DNA of 64,000 nucleotides from Xanthomonas arboricola pv. populi. GTDB taxonomy: Bacteria > Pseudomonadota > Gammaproteobacteria > Xanthomonadales > Xanthomonadaceae. The position numbers and the translations under genes were made by a program. Positions 19,999 to 30,663 of this stretch are shown here, in pieces (position 1 is the first letter of the stretch; the number at the start of each line of letters is the position of its first letter). The DNA is taken from NCBI RefSeq assembly GCF_002939945.1, contig NZ_MDEB01000002.1:186001-250000 (forward strand), in the 5' to 3' direction. The notes below the pieces were generated by a model. It had not been told where the DNA came from and ran no database searches. It was given only the letters and a program-made list of their open reading frames with translations.

Positions 19999-21764
19999 GC
20001 CTGACGTTCGCGAAACTGCATGCCGTGCAGGTGCGAGTACAAGCCGCCCTGCTCCAGCAATTGGCGATGCGTGCCGCGCTCGACGATGCGACCCTGATCC
20101 ATCACCAGCACCTGATCTGCATGCTCGATGGTGGACAGGCGGTGCGCGATCACCAGGGTGGTGCGGTCCGGCATCAATTTGTGCAAGGCGTCCTGCACCA
20201 GGCGTTCGGATTCGTTGTCCAGCGCCGCGGTGGCTTCGTCCAGGATCAGGATCGGCGCGTCCTTGAGCATCGCGCGCGCGATCGCCAGACGCTGGCGCTG
20301 ACCACCGGACAGGCGCCCGCCCTTGGTGCCCACGTGCGACTGCAGGCCTTCGGGCAGTTGCGCGACGAATTCCATCGCATTGGCGCCCAGGATGGCGCGT
20401 TCCAGCTGGCCGGCGTCGGCACTGCGCATTTCGCCATAGGCGACGTTGTCGGCGATGCTGCCGTCGAACAGCATCACCTGCTGGCCGACCAGCGCGATCT
20501 GACGACGCAGATCGGCCAGCGCGTACGCCTGCACCGGGTGCCCGTCGAGCAGGATCTGCCCGGACTCCGCCTCGTAGAAGCGCGGAATCAACTTGATCAG
20601 GCTGGACTTGCCGCTGCCGGAACGCCCGACGATCGCCGTCACCGTGCCCGGCTGCGCCACGAAGCTGACCTCGGCCAGGGCCGGATTCACCTGCCCCGGA
20701 TAACGCGCAGTGACATTGCGGAATTCGATCAAGCCCTTGGCGCGCGTCAGCGGCACCGTGCCCTGATCCGGCTCGTCAGGACTGTCGAGCACCGAGAACA
20801 GGCGCTCGGCCGAGGCCAGGCCGCGCTGCACCATGTTCTGCACGTTGGTGAGCTGCTTGAGCCCGGGAATGATCGTCAGCATCGAGGTCATCAGCACCAC
20901 GAAATCACCTGCGGTCAACCGCCCGGCCAAGGCCTGCGCACCGGCCACGAACAGCAGCGCCGACAGACCGATCGCGCCGATCATCTGCACCGTGGCGGTG
21001 GAAATGCCACGCGTGGATTCGACCTTCATCGCCAGACGCAGATTGCGGTCGGCCAGGGCGCCATAGCGCTCCATTTCGGTCTGCTGGGCGCCGTAGATCT
21101 TGACCTCCTGATGGCTGGACAAGGTCTGGTCGGCCGCCTGCAACAGATGCGCGCCGCTTTCCTGGATGCTGTGACTGATGCGCCGATAGCGCCGCGCCAC
21201 CTTGTCCATCACCCAGGCCAGCACCGGCGCCAGTACCAGGATGGTCAACGTGACCTGCCAGCTATGCCACAACATCAGCGCCAGCGCGCCGATCACCTGC
21301 AGCGATTGCTGGATCATCACCTTGACCGCATCCACCGCCGCCTGCGCCACCTGGTCCGAGTCCGAGCCCAGGCGGATCAGCATCGACGGTACCGGCTCGG
21401 AATCGAAGCGCGACCCCGGCAGGCGCAGATATTTGGACATCACCTTGACGCGCAGATCGCGCGCGATGCTGCGTGCGGATTTGCCCATCGCCATGTCGGT
21501 GATGTAGCCGGCGACCCCGCGCACCACGAACAACAGGATGATCTGCACCGGCAGCCAACGACTGACTTCGGCATTCTTGTAGATGAAGGTCTCGTCGGTG
21601 ATCGGCTTCATCAACGCCAGAAAGCCGGTCGTGCCCGCCGCCTCGACCAGCGCGGCAATCAGCGCGGCGACCAACAAAATGCGATACGGCTTGGCGAAGG
21701 CCAGCAGGCGACGGTACGTGCGCCAGGACGACACTGGCGCCGGGCGGTCGTTGGAGGTGGTCAC
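19995..21764 (-). CDS. msbA: MsbA, lipid A/lipid flippase ABC exporter
   Basis: A 589-residue half-transporter: six membrane helices (about 20-310) then an ATPase domain with Walker [11 protein letters not shown], signature [15 protein letters not shown] and Walker [13 protein letters not shown]. MsbA homodimers flip core-lipid A across the inner membrane. It starts with GTG at 21764 and overlaps the exbD stop by 4 bases; lpxK overlaps its end by 4 bases. This is the standard comEC-exbB-exbD-msbA-lpxK order. Confidence 0.95.
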   Translation of the reverse strand: MTTSNDRPAPVSSWRTYRRLLAFAKPYRILLVAALIAALVEAAGTTGFLALMKPITDETFIYKNAEVSRWLPVQIILLFVVRGVAGYITDMAMGKSARSIARDLRVKVMSKYLRLPGSRFDSEPVPSMLIRLGSDSDQVAQAAVDAVKVMIQQSLQVIGALALMLWHSWQVTLTILVLAPVLAWVMDKVARRYRRISHSIQESGAHLLQAADQTLSSHQEVKIYGAQQTEMERYGALADRNLRLAMKVESTRGISTATVQMIGAIGLSALLFVAGAQALAGRLTAGDFVVLMTSMLTIIPGLKQLTNVQNMVQRGLASAERLFSVLDSPDEPDQGTVPLTRAKGLIEFRNVTARYPGQVNPALAEVSFVAQPGTVTAIVGRSGSGKSSLIKLIPRFYEAESGQILLDGHPVQAYALADLRRQIALVGQQVMLFDGSIADNVAYGEMRSADAGQLERAILGANAMEFVAQLPEGLQSHVGTKGGRLSGGQRQRLAIARAMLKDAPILILDEATAALDNESERLVQDALHKLMPDRTTLVIAHRLSTIEHADQVLVMDQGRIVERGTHRQLLEQGGLYSHLHGMQFRERQA

Positions 21765-22225
21765 TGGCGGGTTCCGTTATTGCGTGTCTGGCCGGTCGTA
21801 GGCGTCGCGCCGGCTTGAGGCGCTGTGGCGATCGCGATCCGGCGGAAGCCGAGTTGACCCAACGCATCCTGCGCGGTCACCACGGCCTGATACGGCGTAC
21901 GCGCATCGGCGCGCATCAGCACCGTCTGCTCGCGGTCGTCGCCGGCGATCTGGGCGATGGTCTGCTTGAGCGAGTCCGGGTCCGCACGCAGCACTTCCTG
22001 ATCGTTGATGAAATAACGCCCATCGGCATTGACCAACACGCTCAGCGAACGTGGCGGCGCGCTGCTGTGTTGGTCGCTGGCGGTCGGAAGCTGCAGTTGC
22101 AGCGTGGAGCGTGCGTCGAAGGTCGTGGTCACCACGAAAAAGATGATGAGGACAAGGATCACGTCAATCAATGGCACCAGATCGATATGCGGCTCGTCCT
22201 GGCTTCGGTCACTGCCGATGCGCAT
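21761..22225 (-). CDS. exbD: ExbD-family biopolymer transport protein
   Basis: A 154-residue ExbD/TolR protein: a short cytoplasmic N-terminus, one membrane helix (IDLVPLIDVILVLIIFFVVTTTF, with the conserved intramembrane Asp that carries protons) and a periplasmic domain ending near FRRIAIATAPQ. With ExbB it forms a proton-driven stator. Being inside an LPS-export operon, it may energise TonB or another envelope partner; no tonB gene is present. Confidence 0.92.
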   Translation of the reverse strand: MRIGSDRSQDEPHIDLVPLIDVILVLIIFFVVTTTFDARSTLQLQLPTASDQHSSAPPRSLSVLVNADGRYFINDQEVLRADPDSLKQTIAQIAGDDREQTVLMRADARTPYQAVVTAQDALGQLGFRRIAIATAPQAGATPTTGQTRNNGTRQ

Positions 22226-22228
22226 CCG

Positions 22229-22891
22229 TCAGCCCTTTGCCATGACGGGTTTGCCAGCTGCCGCAAGCGGCACCGCGGCGGCTGGCACCGCGCGGCCGTC
22301 CATCGTGTCCAGCAGCAAGGTGGCTTCCTGCTCCATCTCGATGATGTAACCGGCGATACGTCCCTTGAAGAAGCGATGCGCGATCAAGGCCGGCACCGCG
22401 ATGATCATGCCGGTCGCCGTACACACCAGCGCCTTGCCGATGCCGCCGGCTAGCTGGTTCACATCGCCGACGCCGTGATCGAGGATGCCCAAGAACATCT
22501 GGATCATGCCGACCACGGTGCCCAGCAGCCCCAGCAGCGGACCGGCCGAGGCGATGGTGCCCAAGGCATTCAGATAGCGCTCCATGCGGTGCACCACATG
22601 TCGGCCGGTGTCTTCGATGCGCTCGCGAATCAACTCACGCGGACGCCCACGCATGTCCAGCGCCGCGGCCAGCAAGGTCCCCAGCGGCGAATTGCGCCGC
22701 AGCGACTCGATGTGGCTGGGATCCAGTTTGCCGCGTGCGGCCCAGTTGCGGACCTCCTCGCCCAGACCTGGCGGGGTCACCTCGTTGCGGCGCAGGCTCC
22801 ACAGACGCTCCAGCACGATCGCCAGGGCGATCACGCCCAACAACAGCAACGGCACCATCGGCCAACCGCCTGCCTTGACCAGCTCCAACAC
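22229..22891 (-). CDS. exbB: ExbB/MotA/TolQ-family proton channel
   Basis: A 220-residue protein with three membrane helices: one at the N-terminus (MVPLLLLGVIALAIVLERLWSL) and two in the C-terminal half (TIASAGPLLGLLGTVVGMIQMF; LVCTATGMIIAVPALIAH), the family pattern. It starts with GTG; GGAGG lies 8 bases upstream, which supports this start. Only 3 bp separate it from exbD, and 28 bp from comEC upstream. Confidence 0.92.
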   Translation of the reverse strand: MLELVKAGGWPMVPLLLLGVIALAIVLERLWSLRRNEVTPPGLGEEVRNWAARGKLDPSHIESLRRNSPLGTLLAAALDMRGRPRELIRERIEDTGRHVVHRMERYLNALGTIASAGPLLGLLGTVVGMIQMFLGILDHGVGDVNQLAGGIGKALVCTATGMIIAVPALIAHRFFKGRIAGYIIEMEQEATLLLDTMDGRAVPAAAVPLAAAGKPVMAKG

Positions 22892-22919
22892 GATTCGATT
22901 CCTCCGGCAACGCGGCCGC

Positions 22920-25331
22920 CTATTCGCTGGTCGCTAGGATAGCAGCCGACCGCCGCCGTTCCGCAGCATCCCATAGCCGTGGCTGCCAGCGCCGCCGCTC
23001 GCGTACCTGCAGACCGTCTGCACCCAGCCAGACCCGGATCGCCCCGGCCTGGGCGGTGTCGAGCAGTTCGGCACCGCTGCCCTGCCAGCGCTGCACCACC
23101 TCGGCACGCGGGTGACCAAAGCGATTGCCGTGCCCGGAGGACACCAGCGCCAGCCGCGCGCCGGTGGCGGCGATGAAGCCGGCATGCGAGCCGTCGGTGC
23201 TGCCGTGATGCGGGACCACCACCAGATCGGCGCGCAGCTCCGGGGCATGCTCCCGCAGCAGGCGCCGCTCGACGATCTCGCCGATATCGCCCGGCAACAG
23301 CGCGCTTCCATACCGCGTCTCGATTCGCAGCACGCAACTGGATTGGTTGCGCAGATACGGAAAGCCGGCGCTTGGATGCAGGAAGCGAAAACGCACGCCG
23401 TCCCATGCCCACTGTCGGCCCGCACGGCAGCGGGTGCTGACGTCCAGCGGCGCCTGTGGCGGCGCAGCCGTCATCGCAGCGGGCAATCCCGCACGCACTG
23501 CCGCATAGCCGCCGGCATGATCGGCGTCGGCGTGACTGAGCACGATGGCATCCAGGCCGCGCAAGCCGAGCGCGCGCAAGGCCGGCAACACCACCCGCTC
23601 GCCTGCATCGAAGCCATCGCGCACCGCCGGGCCGGTGTCGAACAGCAGCGCATGCCGTTGCGTGCGTACCAGCACCGCCAGGCCCTGCCCCACATCCAGC
23701 ACCTGCACATCGGCCTCTCCGGCCGCAGGCAGTTCGCGGTCCGGCCACAGCAGCGGCAACCACAACAGCAACGCCAGGGATTTGCCGGGCGTGCCGCGCG
23801 GCAGCAACAACCAGAACGCGCCGAGCAAGGCCGCGATCAACGCGACTGCATCGGACTCGGGCACCCACCACAACGCCACCGGCGTCTGCCCAAGCCAGAC
23901 CAGGCCGGGCCAGGCCAGCTCGAAGCACCAGCCTGCCAATCGCCATGCCCAGGCACCGGCTCCCGGATGAAGTGCTTCCAGCGCAGTCCCCAGCAAGGCG
24001 AGCGGCACCACCACGAAGGTCCACCAGGGAATGGCGACCAGATTGGCCAATGGCCCCACCAACGATGCCTGCCCGAACAGGCTGACGGTCAACGGCAGCA
24101 GGCCGACGGTGGCGACGGTCTGGGCGGACAGGAAGCCTCGCACGATCGCGCGATCATCCGATGGCAGACACCACACCAGCCAGGCCACTCCGGCAAAGCT
24201 GAGCCAGAAGCCCGCCACCAGCACGCTCAGCGGGTCCCACAGCAGCACTGCCAACACCGCCAGCGCGAGAATCTGCGTGGTGGTGGCACGGCGCCGCACC
24301 ACCCGCGCCAATGCGACCACGGCAATCATCAGCACGGTGCGCACCGTGGGCAGCGCCAAGCCTGCCAGCACCGCATAACCTGCCGCCCCCAGCAAGGCGG
24401 CGACTGCCGCCGCGTGGACACGCGGCATCCGCGTTCCAAGCGCTGGCCAGCAACGCCAGAGTCCGGCGACCAGCATGGCGACGAACGCAGCGACCAGCCC
24501 CACATGAAATCCCGAGATCGCAATCAGATGGCTGAGCCCGGTCGCGCGCAGGGTCGCCCAGGCTGCTTCGTCCAGCCCGCGTGTGTCGCCCAACGCGAGC
24601 GCGCGCAGGTAAGGCGCCGAGGAGCCGGGCACGCCCTCGGCCAAGCGCTGCGACATCCCTTCGCGCCAGGCATCCACGCCACGCGGTGCAGCGACCTGCC
24701 GCGCAGCAGCTGGCACCCGCACATAGCCGGTGGCGGCAATGCGCTGTGCCAGCGCCTGCCGCTCGGCATCGAAGCCACCGGGATTGCGCAAGCCACGCGG
24801 CGCACGCAGCTTGAGCCGCAGCTGCCACCCTGCGCCCGCGCGCAGTGCGGCACGCGGCCCCATGCGCTCGGCACCGAAGTCGTCATACCAGGCCAACTGC
24901 AGCAGCTTGCCGCGCAGTGCTGCAGGCTGTGCGGGATCGTCATCCACGCGCAGTTGAAAGCGCGTGCGTCGTGGCTCGGCGACCGGCAATTCGACGATCT
25001 GGCCGCGCACCGTCAGTTCCCGCGCTTCATCCTGCGGGCGCAGTTGTGCCTGCAGGACACCGGCGACCTGCCAGCCCATCAGCCCGAAACCGAACACCGC
25101 GCTGGCCAGTGCCCACACCAATACGATCCGCCGCGGGCGCAGCCATGTGCTGACGCCGATGCCCAGCGCCCCTGCACCAACGCAGGCCGCATAGACCGCA
25201 CGCGACAGCAGCGCAGGCGACCACGCGCACACCACGATGCCCAGCAACAATGCCGCTGCCGATGTCATCGTCGATACGCTCTGCGGCGAAGGCGATGCCT
25301 GTGCTGACGCATGCATGCTGTCGGTCGCCAT
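22920..25331 (-). CDS. comEC: ComEC/Rec2 DNA-uptake channel protein
   Basis: An 803-residue inner-membrane protein expected to carry single-stranded DNA into the cytoplasm in natural transformation. In order: N-terminal membrane helices and an OB-like domain (about 90-180, VRGQIVELP), a competence core of many helices (GLSHLIAISGFHVGLVAAF is the family signature) and a C-terminal metallo-beta-lactamase domain (VLDVGQGLAVLVRT, SHADADHAGGY, VVPHHGSTDGSH). All these are intact. It is first in the operon with exbB, exbD, msbA and lpxK. Confidence 0.94.
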   Translation of the reverse strand: MATDSMHASAQASPSPQSVSTMTSAAALLLGIVVCAWSPALLSRAVYAACVGAGALGIGVSTWLRPRRIVLVWALASAVFGFGLMGWQVAGVLQAQLRPQDEARELTVRGQIVELPVAEPRRTRFQLRVDDDPAQPAALRGKLLQLAWYDDFGAERMGPRAALRAGAGWQLRLKLRAPRGLRNPGGFDAERQALAQRIAATGYVRVPAAARQVAAPRGVDAWREGMSQRLAEGVPGSSAPYLRALALGDTRGLDEAAWATLRATGLSHLIAISGFHVGLVAAFVAMLVAGLWRCWPALGTRMPRVHAAAVAALLGAAGYAVLAGLALPTVRTVLMIAVVALARVVRRRATTTQILALAVLAVLLWDPLSVLVAGFWLSFAGVAWLVWCLPSDDRAIVRGFLSAQTVATVGLLPLTVSLFGQASLVGPLANLVAIPWWTFVVVPLALLGTALEALHPGAGAWAWRLAGWCFELAWPGLVWLGQTPVALWWVPESDAVALIAALLGAFWLLLPRGTPGKSLALLLWLPLLWPDRELPAAGEADVQVLDVGQGLAVLVRTQRHALLFDTGPAVRDGFDAGERVVLPALRALGLRGLDAIVLSHADADHAGGYAAVRAGLPAAMTAAPPQAPLDVSTRCRAGRQWAWDGVRFRFLHPSAGFPYLRNQSSCVLRIETRYGSALLPGDIGEIVERRLLREHAPELRADLVVVPHHGSTDGSHAGFIAATGARLALVSSGHGNRFGHPRAEVVQRWQGSGAELLDTAQAGAIRVWLGADGLQVRERRRWQPRLWDAAERRRSAAILATSE

Positions 25332-25586
25332 CCTGGCCGTGGTCCATCCACCGACTCAAGTTAGACCTGCGCCTGCGTCGGGCACAGCAGCGAGGGGCGC
25401 ATTGCTTGGTAGGAAAAAGGCTTCGCCTGCAGTGTGCATCCAGCGCGTCGAAAGTGCTGCTACGGGCGCGCAACACGCTGGGAAAGCCAATGTGTGCAGG
25501 CTGCGCAGCGACCGCGGCGGCCTGCATTCGCCTCTATTTCATGACGGCCGCGCTATGTTCGCGACTGTTTTCGAGGAGTTTCCCCC

Positions 25587-26651
25587 ATGCGTAAAGGCAC
25601 TGCACTGATTGTCGGCGTGACCGGCATTTCCGGTTACAACCTCGCCAATGTCCTGGTGGCCGATGGCTGGACGGTCTACGGCCTGGCGCGGCGCCCGCTG
25701 CCACAGGATGGCGTGATCCCGCTTGCTGCCGATCTGCTGGATGCCGAAAGCACCAGCAAGGCGCTGCGTGGCCTGCCGATCACCCACGTGTTCTTCTGCA
25801 CCTGGACCCGGCGCGACACCGAGCGCGAAAACGTCGAAGCCAACGGCGCGATGATGCGGCATCTGTGCGAAGCGCTGAGCGATGCACCGCTGCAGCACAT
25901 GGCGCTGGTCACCGGCACCAAGCACTACCTGGGTGCGTTCGAGAACTACGGCAGCGGCAAGGCAGAAACCCCGTTCCGCGAAAGCGAGCCGCGCCAGCCC
26001 GGCGAGAATTTCTACTACACGCTGGAAGACCTGTTGTTCGCACACGCCGAGCAGCACGGGTTCGGCTGGAGCGTGCATCGCTCGCACACCATGATCGGCA
26101 TGGCCAATGGCAGCAATGCGATGAACATGGGCGTGACGCTGGCGGTGTATGCGTCGCTGTGCAAGCACACCGGCCAGCCGTTCGTGTTTCCCGGCTCGCA
26201 GGCGCAGTGGAACAGCCTCACCGACCTGACCGATGCCGGCCTGCTCGGCAAGCAGCTGGCCTGGGCCGGCTTGAGCCCGGCCGCGCGCAATCAGGCCTTC
26301 AACACCGTCAATGGCGATGTGTTCCGCTGGCGCTGGATGTGGAGCCAGATTGCCGACTTCTTCGGGCTCGACGCTGCGCCCTGCCCCGAAACCCCGACGC
26401 CACTGGAAGCACGCCTGAGCGAGACCGCGCCGGCGGTGTGGAGCGAGATCGCCGAGCAGCACGGCCTGGTGGAAGCCGACGTCAACCGGCTGGCATCCTG
26501 GTGGCACACCGACGCCGACCTGGGCCGCGAGATCGAGTGCGTCAACGACATGACCAAGAGCCGCGAGCTGGGCTTTGTGGATTTCTACGACAGCCGCGCA
26601 TCGTTCCTGGAACTGTTCACGCGCCTGCGCGCACAGCGCATCATTCCGTGA
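25587..26651 (+). CDS. PRISE-type SDR reductase (progesterone 5-beta-reductase/iridoid synthase-like)
   Basis: A 354-residue extended SDR. The NAD(P) motif is GVTGISGYN (10-18). Instead of the usual YxxxK it has TGTKHY with K112 and NFYYTLED with Y143/Y144, the Lys and Tyr of the PRISE family best known from plant progesterone 5-beta-reductases and iridoid synthase, which reduce enone C=C bonds. The true substrate in bacteria is not known. A good GAGGAG ribosome site precedes the ATG. It stands alone: comEC is divergent 255 bp away and lolD convergent beyond a large hairpin. Confidence 0.85.
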   Translation: MRKGTALIVGVTGISGYNLANVLVADGWTVYGLARRPLPQDGVIPLAADLLDAESTSKALRGLPITHVFFCTWTRRDTERENVEANGAMMRHLCEALSDAPLQHMALVTGTKHYLGAFENYGSGKAETPFRESEPRQPGENFYYTLEDLLFAHAEQHGFGWSVHRSHTMIGMANGSNAMNMGVTLAVYASLCKHTGQPFVFPGSQAQWNSLTDLTDAGLLGKQLAWAGLSPAARNQAFNTVNGDVFRWRWMWSQIADFFGLDAAPCPETPTPLEARLSETAPAVWSEIAEQHGLVEADVNRLASWWHTDADLGREIECVNDMTKSRELGFVDFYDSRASFLELFTRLRAQRIIP

Positions 26652-26832
26652 TGCGCCAGGTCGTTGTCACACCTGTGACGGCGACCGTTTCCCGTCAACG
26701 CAGGCATCGACGCGATAATTCTTGCGGGCACTGCGTGCTGAGCGAACAGGCCGTTGCAACATCCGGCCGATCCATTGCGACGATGCATCGGCAACCAGCA
26801 TCCGGGGCTTCAATCCGAGATCCGCATTTCAA

Positions 26833-26871
26833 CACTGCCCGGCCGTCAGAGATTCCGACGGCCGGGCAGTG
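26833..26871. terminator. Bidirectional-looking terminator hairpin between the reductase and lolD
   Basis: Perfect 15 bp arms (26833-26847 and 26857-26871) enclose a 9 nt loop. The hairpin starts right after the lolD stop on the minus strand and lies about 180 bp past the reductase stop. The T-runs are weak on both sides (CTTCTT on plus). It probably serves both converging genes. Confidence 0.65.
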
Positions 26872-26875
26872 CTTC

Positions 26876-27631
26876 TTACACCGCAGACGGGGCCAACTCG
26901 CGCAGCTTGCCCTGATGCAGCTCGAGCACGCGGTCCAGACGCCGCGCCAGGCTGCGGTCGTGCGTCACCAGGACCAGACTGGTGCGCTGCGCACGATTGA
27001 GTTCCAGCATCAGTTCGAACACGGTCTCGGCGGTCTTGTCGTCCAGGTTGCCGGTCGGCTCATCGCCCAGCACGCAGCCCGGCTTGTTCACCAGTGCACG
27101 CGCCACGGCCGCACGCTGACGCTCGCCGCCGGACAACTCGCTGGGCTTGTGCTCGATGCGATGTCCGAGCCCGACCGATTCCAGCAACTGCAAGGCCTGC
27201 GCCCGGGCGAGCGAGACCTCTTTGCCGGACAACAGCACCGGCATCATCACGTTTTCCAGCGCGGTGAATTCCGGCAACAGATGATGGAACTGGTACACGA
27301 AGCCCAGGGCCTGATTGCGCAGCTTGCCGCGCGCGCCATCGGACAACGCCGACATGCGCCGGCCGGCCACATACACCTCGCCCGAGGTCGGAATATCCAG
27401 CCCGCCAAGCAGGTGCAGCAGCGTGCTCTTGCCCGCGCCGGAGGCGCCGACGATGGCGACGGTTTCGCCGGTCGCCACGGTCAGATCCAGTCCGTCGAAC
27501 ACCGGTGTGCGCATCTTGCCTTCGGCGTAGGTCTTGGCCAGACCTTCGGCGCGGATCACCGCCTCTACTTGGTTTGGCTTCTGCACGACCGATTCCCGAT
27601 TCCCGATTCCCGATTCCTTGATCTCATTCAT
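26876..27631 (-). CDS. lolD: LolD, lipoprotein-releasing system ATPase
   Basis: A 251-residue ABC ATPase of the LolCDE system, which extracts outer-membrane lipoproteins from the inner membrane for LolA. Seen are Walker [11 protein letters not shown]-loop [21 protein letters not shown], signature [15 protein letters not shown] and Walker [14 protein letters not shown] 27631 has GGAGG 9 bases upstream, inside lolC, and overlaps the lolC stop by 8 bases. The N-terminus (residues 5-17) is encoded by a 7 bp tandem repeat and looks unconserved; a GTG start further in is possible. Confidence 0.93.
   Translation of the reverse strand: MNEIKESGIGNRESVVQKPNQVEAVIRAEGLAKTYAEGKMRTPVFDGLDLTVATGETVAIVGASGAGKSTLLHLLGGLDIPTSGEVYVAGRRMSALSDGARGKLRNQALGFVYQFHHLLPEFTALENVMMPVLLSGKEVSLARAQALQLLESVGLGHRIEHKPSELSGGERQRAAVARALVNKPGCVLGDEPTGNLDDKTAETVFELMLELNRAQRTSLVLVTHDRSLARRLDRVLELHQGKLRELAPSAV
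27591..27618 (-). repeat. Heptanucleotide tandem repeat in the lolD 5' coding region
   Basis: There are four contiguous copies of GATTCCC (last copy GATTCCT) on the plus strand, reading GGGAATC in the lolD direction. They span codons 5-14 of lolD. Seven is not a multiple of three, so gain or loss of one unit shifts the frame between the ATG and the ATPase core. Confidence 0.95.
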
Positions 27632-28874
27632 AACGCAGCGCCTCCGCCGGCTGCGTGCGCGACGCGCGCCATGCCGGATACAAGGTCGCCAGGAAACTCA
27701 TCACCAGCGCGACAACGGTGATCACCACCACGTCCTGGGTCTGCATATCGGTCGGCAATCCGGTGATGTAATACACGTCCTCGGGCAGCAGCTTGACGCT
27801 GAAGATCGTCTCGATCACGCCCAGGATGCGTTCCAGATTGAGCGTCAGCACGATGCCGCCGATCACGCCCATGATCGTGCCCATGAAGCCGATCAACGAA
27901 CCCTGCACCATGAACACCTGCATCACGCCCGCAGGAGACAGGCCCAGGGTGCGCAGGATGGCGATATCGGCCTGCTTGTCGGTGACCAGCATCACCTGCG
28001 AGGACACCAGGTTGAACGCGCCCATCGCCACGATCAGCGACAGCAGGATGCCCATCACGGTCTTTTCCATCTTCAACGAGTGGTAGAGATTGGCGTTCTC
28101 CTGGGTCCAGTCGCTGACACGGTACGGGCCGTGCAACTTCATCGCCAGATCGCGCGCGACCGGCCAGGCCTGATCCATGTCGTGCAGGCGCAGCCGCACG
28201 CCGGTGACGCCGTCCATGCGCAACACGCGCGCCAGGTCCTGCATGTTGACCACGGCCAGGCCGCGGTCGATCTCGTTGTAGCCCGCCTCGAAGATTCCGC
28301 TGACGGTGAAGCGCTTGAGCCGCGGCATCGCGCCCAGCGGCGTGGCCTGGGTATCGCTGAGCAGCACCACGATGCTGTCGCCCATATCCACGCCCAGCCA
28401 GAGCGCCAGCTCCTTGCCGATGACGATGTTGTAGGAGCCAGGTGTCAGGCTGTCGACCGACCCCTGCTGCATCTTCTTGGCCAGCACCGACACCTTGCCC
28501 TCTTCGGCAGGAACGATGCCGCGCACGATTGCCGGCTGCTTGCGCGGGCCCTGCAGCAGCGATTCGGTTTCGATGTAAGGCGCGGCACCGGCGATGCGCG
28601 GATCGGCCATGGCGACCTCGACCGCATGTTGCCAGTCGTGCATCGGTGCGCCGTCCGCACTGACGGTGGCATGCGCGGCCATCTGCAGCAGACGGTCGCG
28701 GATCTCCTTCTGGAAACCGCTCATCACCGCCAGCGTGGTGATAAGTACGGTCACGCCCAGGGCGATGCCCAGGATCGATGCCATCGAGATAAACGAGATG
28801 AAGCCATTGCGCCGCTTGGCACGCAGGTAGCGCAAGCCGATGGCAACCGGGATAGGTTTGAACATGCGGTTCAA
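27624..28874 (-). CDS. lolC: LolC/LolE-family lipoprotein-releasing permease
   Basis: A 416-residue permease. A first membrane helix after [24 protein letters not shown] is followed by a large periplasmic domain (about 50-260), then three C-terminal helices ending with [20 protein letters not shown], the FtsX-like end motif. Only one permease gene is present beside lolD, as in species with a single LolF-type permease acting as homodimer; a second copy elsewhere cannot be excluded. It is 14 bp downstream of ygfX, so it may belong to the sdh transcription unit. Confidence 0.92.
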   Translation of the reverse strand: MNRMFKPIPVAIGLRYLRAKRRNGFISFISMASILGIALGVTVLITTLAVMSGFQKEIRDRLLQMAAHATVSADGAPMHDWQHAVEVAMADPRIAGAAPYIETESLLQGPRKQPAIVRGIVPAEEGKVSVLAKKMQQGSVDSLTPGSYNIVIGKELALWLGVDMGDSIVVLLSDTQATPLGAMPRLKRFTVSGIFEAGYNEIDRGLAVVNMQDLARVLRMDGVTGVRLRLHDMDQAWPVARDLAMKLHGPYRVSDWTQENANLYHSLKMEKTVMGILLSLIVAMGAFNLVSSQVMLVTDKQADIAILRTLGLSPAGVMQVFMVQGSLIGFMGTIMGVIGGIVLTLNLERILGVIETIFSVKLLPEDVYYITGLPTDMQTQDVVVITVVALVMSFLATLYPAWRASRTQPAEALRYE

Positions 28875-28888
28875 CCAGGAAAGGGACG

Positions 28889-29651
<763 letters not shown>

Positions 29652-30434
29652 TCAGGCGCGACGCGCCATCATCAGCTTCTTGATCTCGGCAATGGCCAGC
29701 GCCGGATTCAGGCCCTTCGGGCAGGTCCGCGCGCAGTTCATGATGGTGTGGCAGCGATACAGCTTGAACGGATCTTCCAGGTCGTCCAGGCGAGCACCGG
29801 TGTCTTCATCGCGCGAATCGATGATCCAGCGATACGCCTGCAGCAGGATCGCCGGGCCCAGATAGCGCTCGCCATTCCACCAGTAGCTCGGGCAGCTGGT
29901 CGAGCAGCAGGCGCACAGGATGCACTCGTACAGACCATCGAGCTTGCGGCGGTCTTCCGGCGACTGCAGGCGCTCGCGGTCCGGCGGCGGCGGGGTCTGG
30001 GTGCGGATCCACGGCTTGATCGATGCGTACTGCGCGTAGAAATGCGTCAGATCCGGCACCAGGTCCTTGATCACGCTCATGTGCGGCAGCGGATAGATCG
30101 GCACCTCGGCCTTGCCGCAGGCGGCAATCGCCTTGGTGCAGGCGAGTGTATTGGTGCCGTCGATGTTCATCGCGCACGAGCCGCAGATGCCTTCGCGGCA
30201 GGAGCGACGGAATGCCAGCGTCGGGTCGATCTCGTTCTTGATCTTGATCAGCGCGTCCAACACCATCGGACCGCACTTGTCGAGATCGATCTCGTAACTG
30301 TCGGTACGCGGGTTGGCCTCGCCATCCGGATCCCAGCGGTAGACCTTGAAGGTGCGTTTGTTCTTGGCGCCCTGCGCAGGGTAATGCTTGCCCTTGCCGA
30401 TCTTTGAATTCTTGGGGAGGGTGAACTCTGCCAT
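29652..30434 (-). CDS. sdhB: SdhB, succinate dehydrogenase iron-sulfur subunit
   Basis: A 260-residue subunit that passes electrons from FAD to quinone through three clusters. Cysteine motifs: CREGICGSC plus a later C for [2Fe-2S]; [12 protein letters not shown] and [17 protein letters not shown] for [4Fe-4S] and [3Fe-4S]. It is separated from sdhA by 229 bp of hairpin-rich DNA, longer than usual. Confidence 0.96.
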   Translation of the reverse strand: MAEFTLPKNSKIGKGKHYPAQGAKNKRTFKVYRWDPDGEANPRTDSYEIDLDKCGPMVLDALIKIKNEIDPTLAFRRSCREGICGSCAMNIDGTNTLACTKAIAACGKAEVPIYPLPHMSVIKDLVPDLTHFYAQYASIKPWIRTQTPPPPDRERLQSPEDRRKLDGLYECILCACCSTSCPSYWWNGERYLGPAILLQAYRWIIDSRDEDTGARLDDLEDPFKLYRCHTIMNCARTCPKGLNPALAIAEIKKLMMARRA

Positions 30435-30663
30435 AGCTGCTCTCGTTGGCTCAGGCGATGCGCGGTGCGAACGACAACCGCACCGTGCGCATGAAGGTAA
30501 ATATGACGGACGCCACCGCCGAGGCGGTGGCGCAACGGCCGGCGGCGTGCCGGCGTCGCCGCTGCGTCATGACGCGATCCGGCTGTCGCGCTGCACGGCT
30601 GCCGTGGCCGGACAGGCCGGTCGGCAGAGTCAACGCGGAAGCGGATCGATCCATGCGCATCGA
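30435..30663 (-). other. Hairpin-rich sdhA-sdhB spacer
   Basis: The spacer holds several inverted repeats: GCCACCGC-CGAG-GCGGTGGC at 30512-30531 (perfect), a longer bulged stem near 30464-30489 built on TGCGC/GGTGCG, GC-rich dyads near 30537-30560, and GATCGAT/ATCGATC at 30644-30665 abutting the sdhA stop. An Arg-rich 69-codon frame (30451-30660) fits the gap but has no ribosome site. Likely mRNA stability or processing structures. Confidence 0.5.

Noticed and set aside
23112-25307. 731-codon plus-strand frame over comEC
   Set aside because: Antisense shadow; Gln/Arg/His-rich, no domain, and comEC is complete.
26666-26679. GTCACA-CC-TGTGAC palindrome as a CRP/Clp site
   Set aside because: The half-sites are in the wrong order and spacing for TGTGA-N6-TCACA, and it lies downstream of the reductase stop with no gene starting nearby.
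30451-30660. 69-codon frame exactly filling the sdhA-sdhB spacer
   Set aside because: The fit is suggestive, but it has no ribosome site, an Arg-rich random-looking sequence, and runs through several hairpins.
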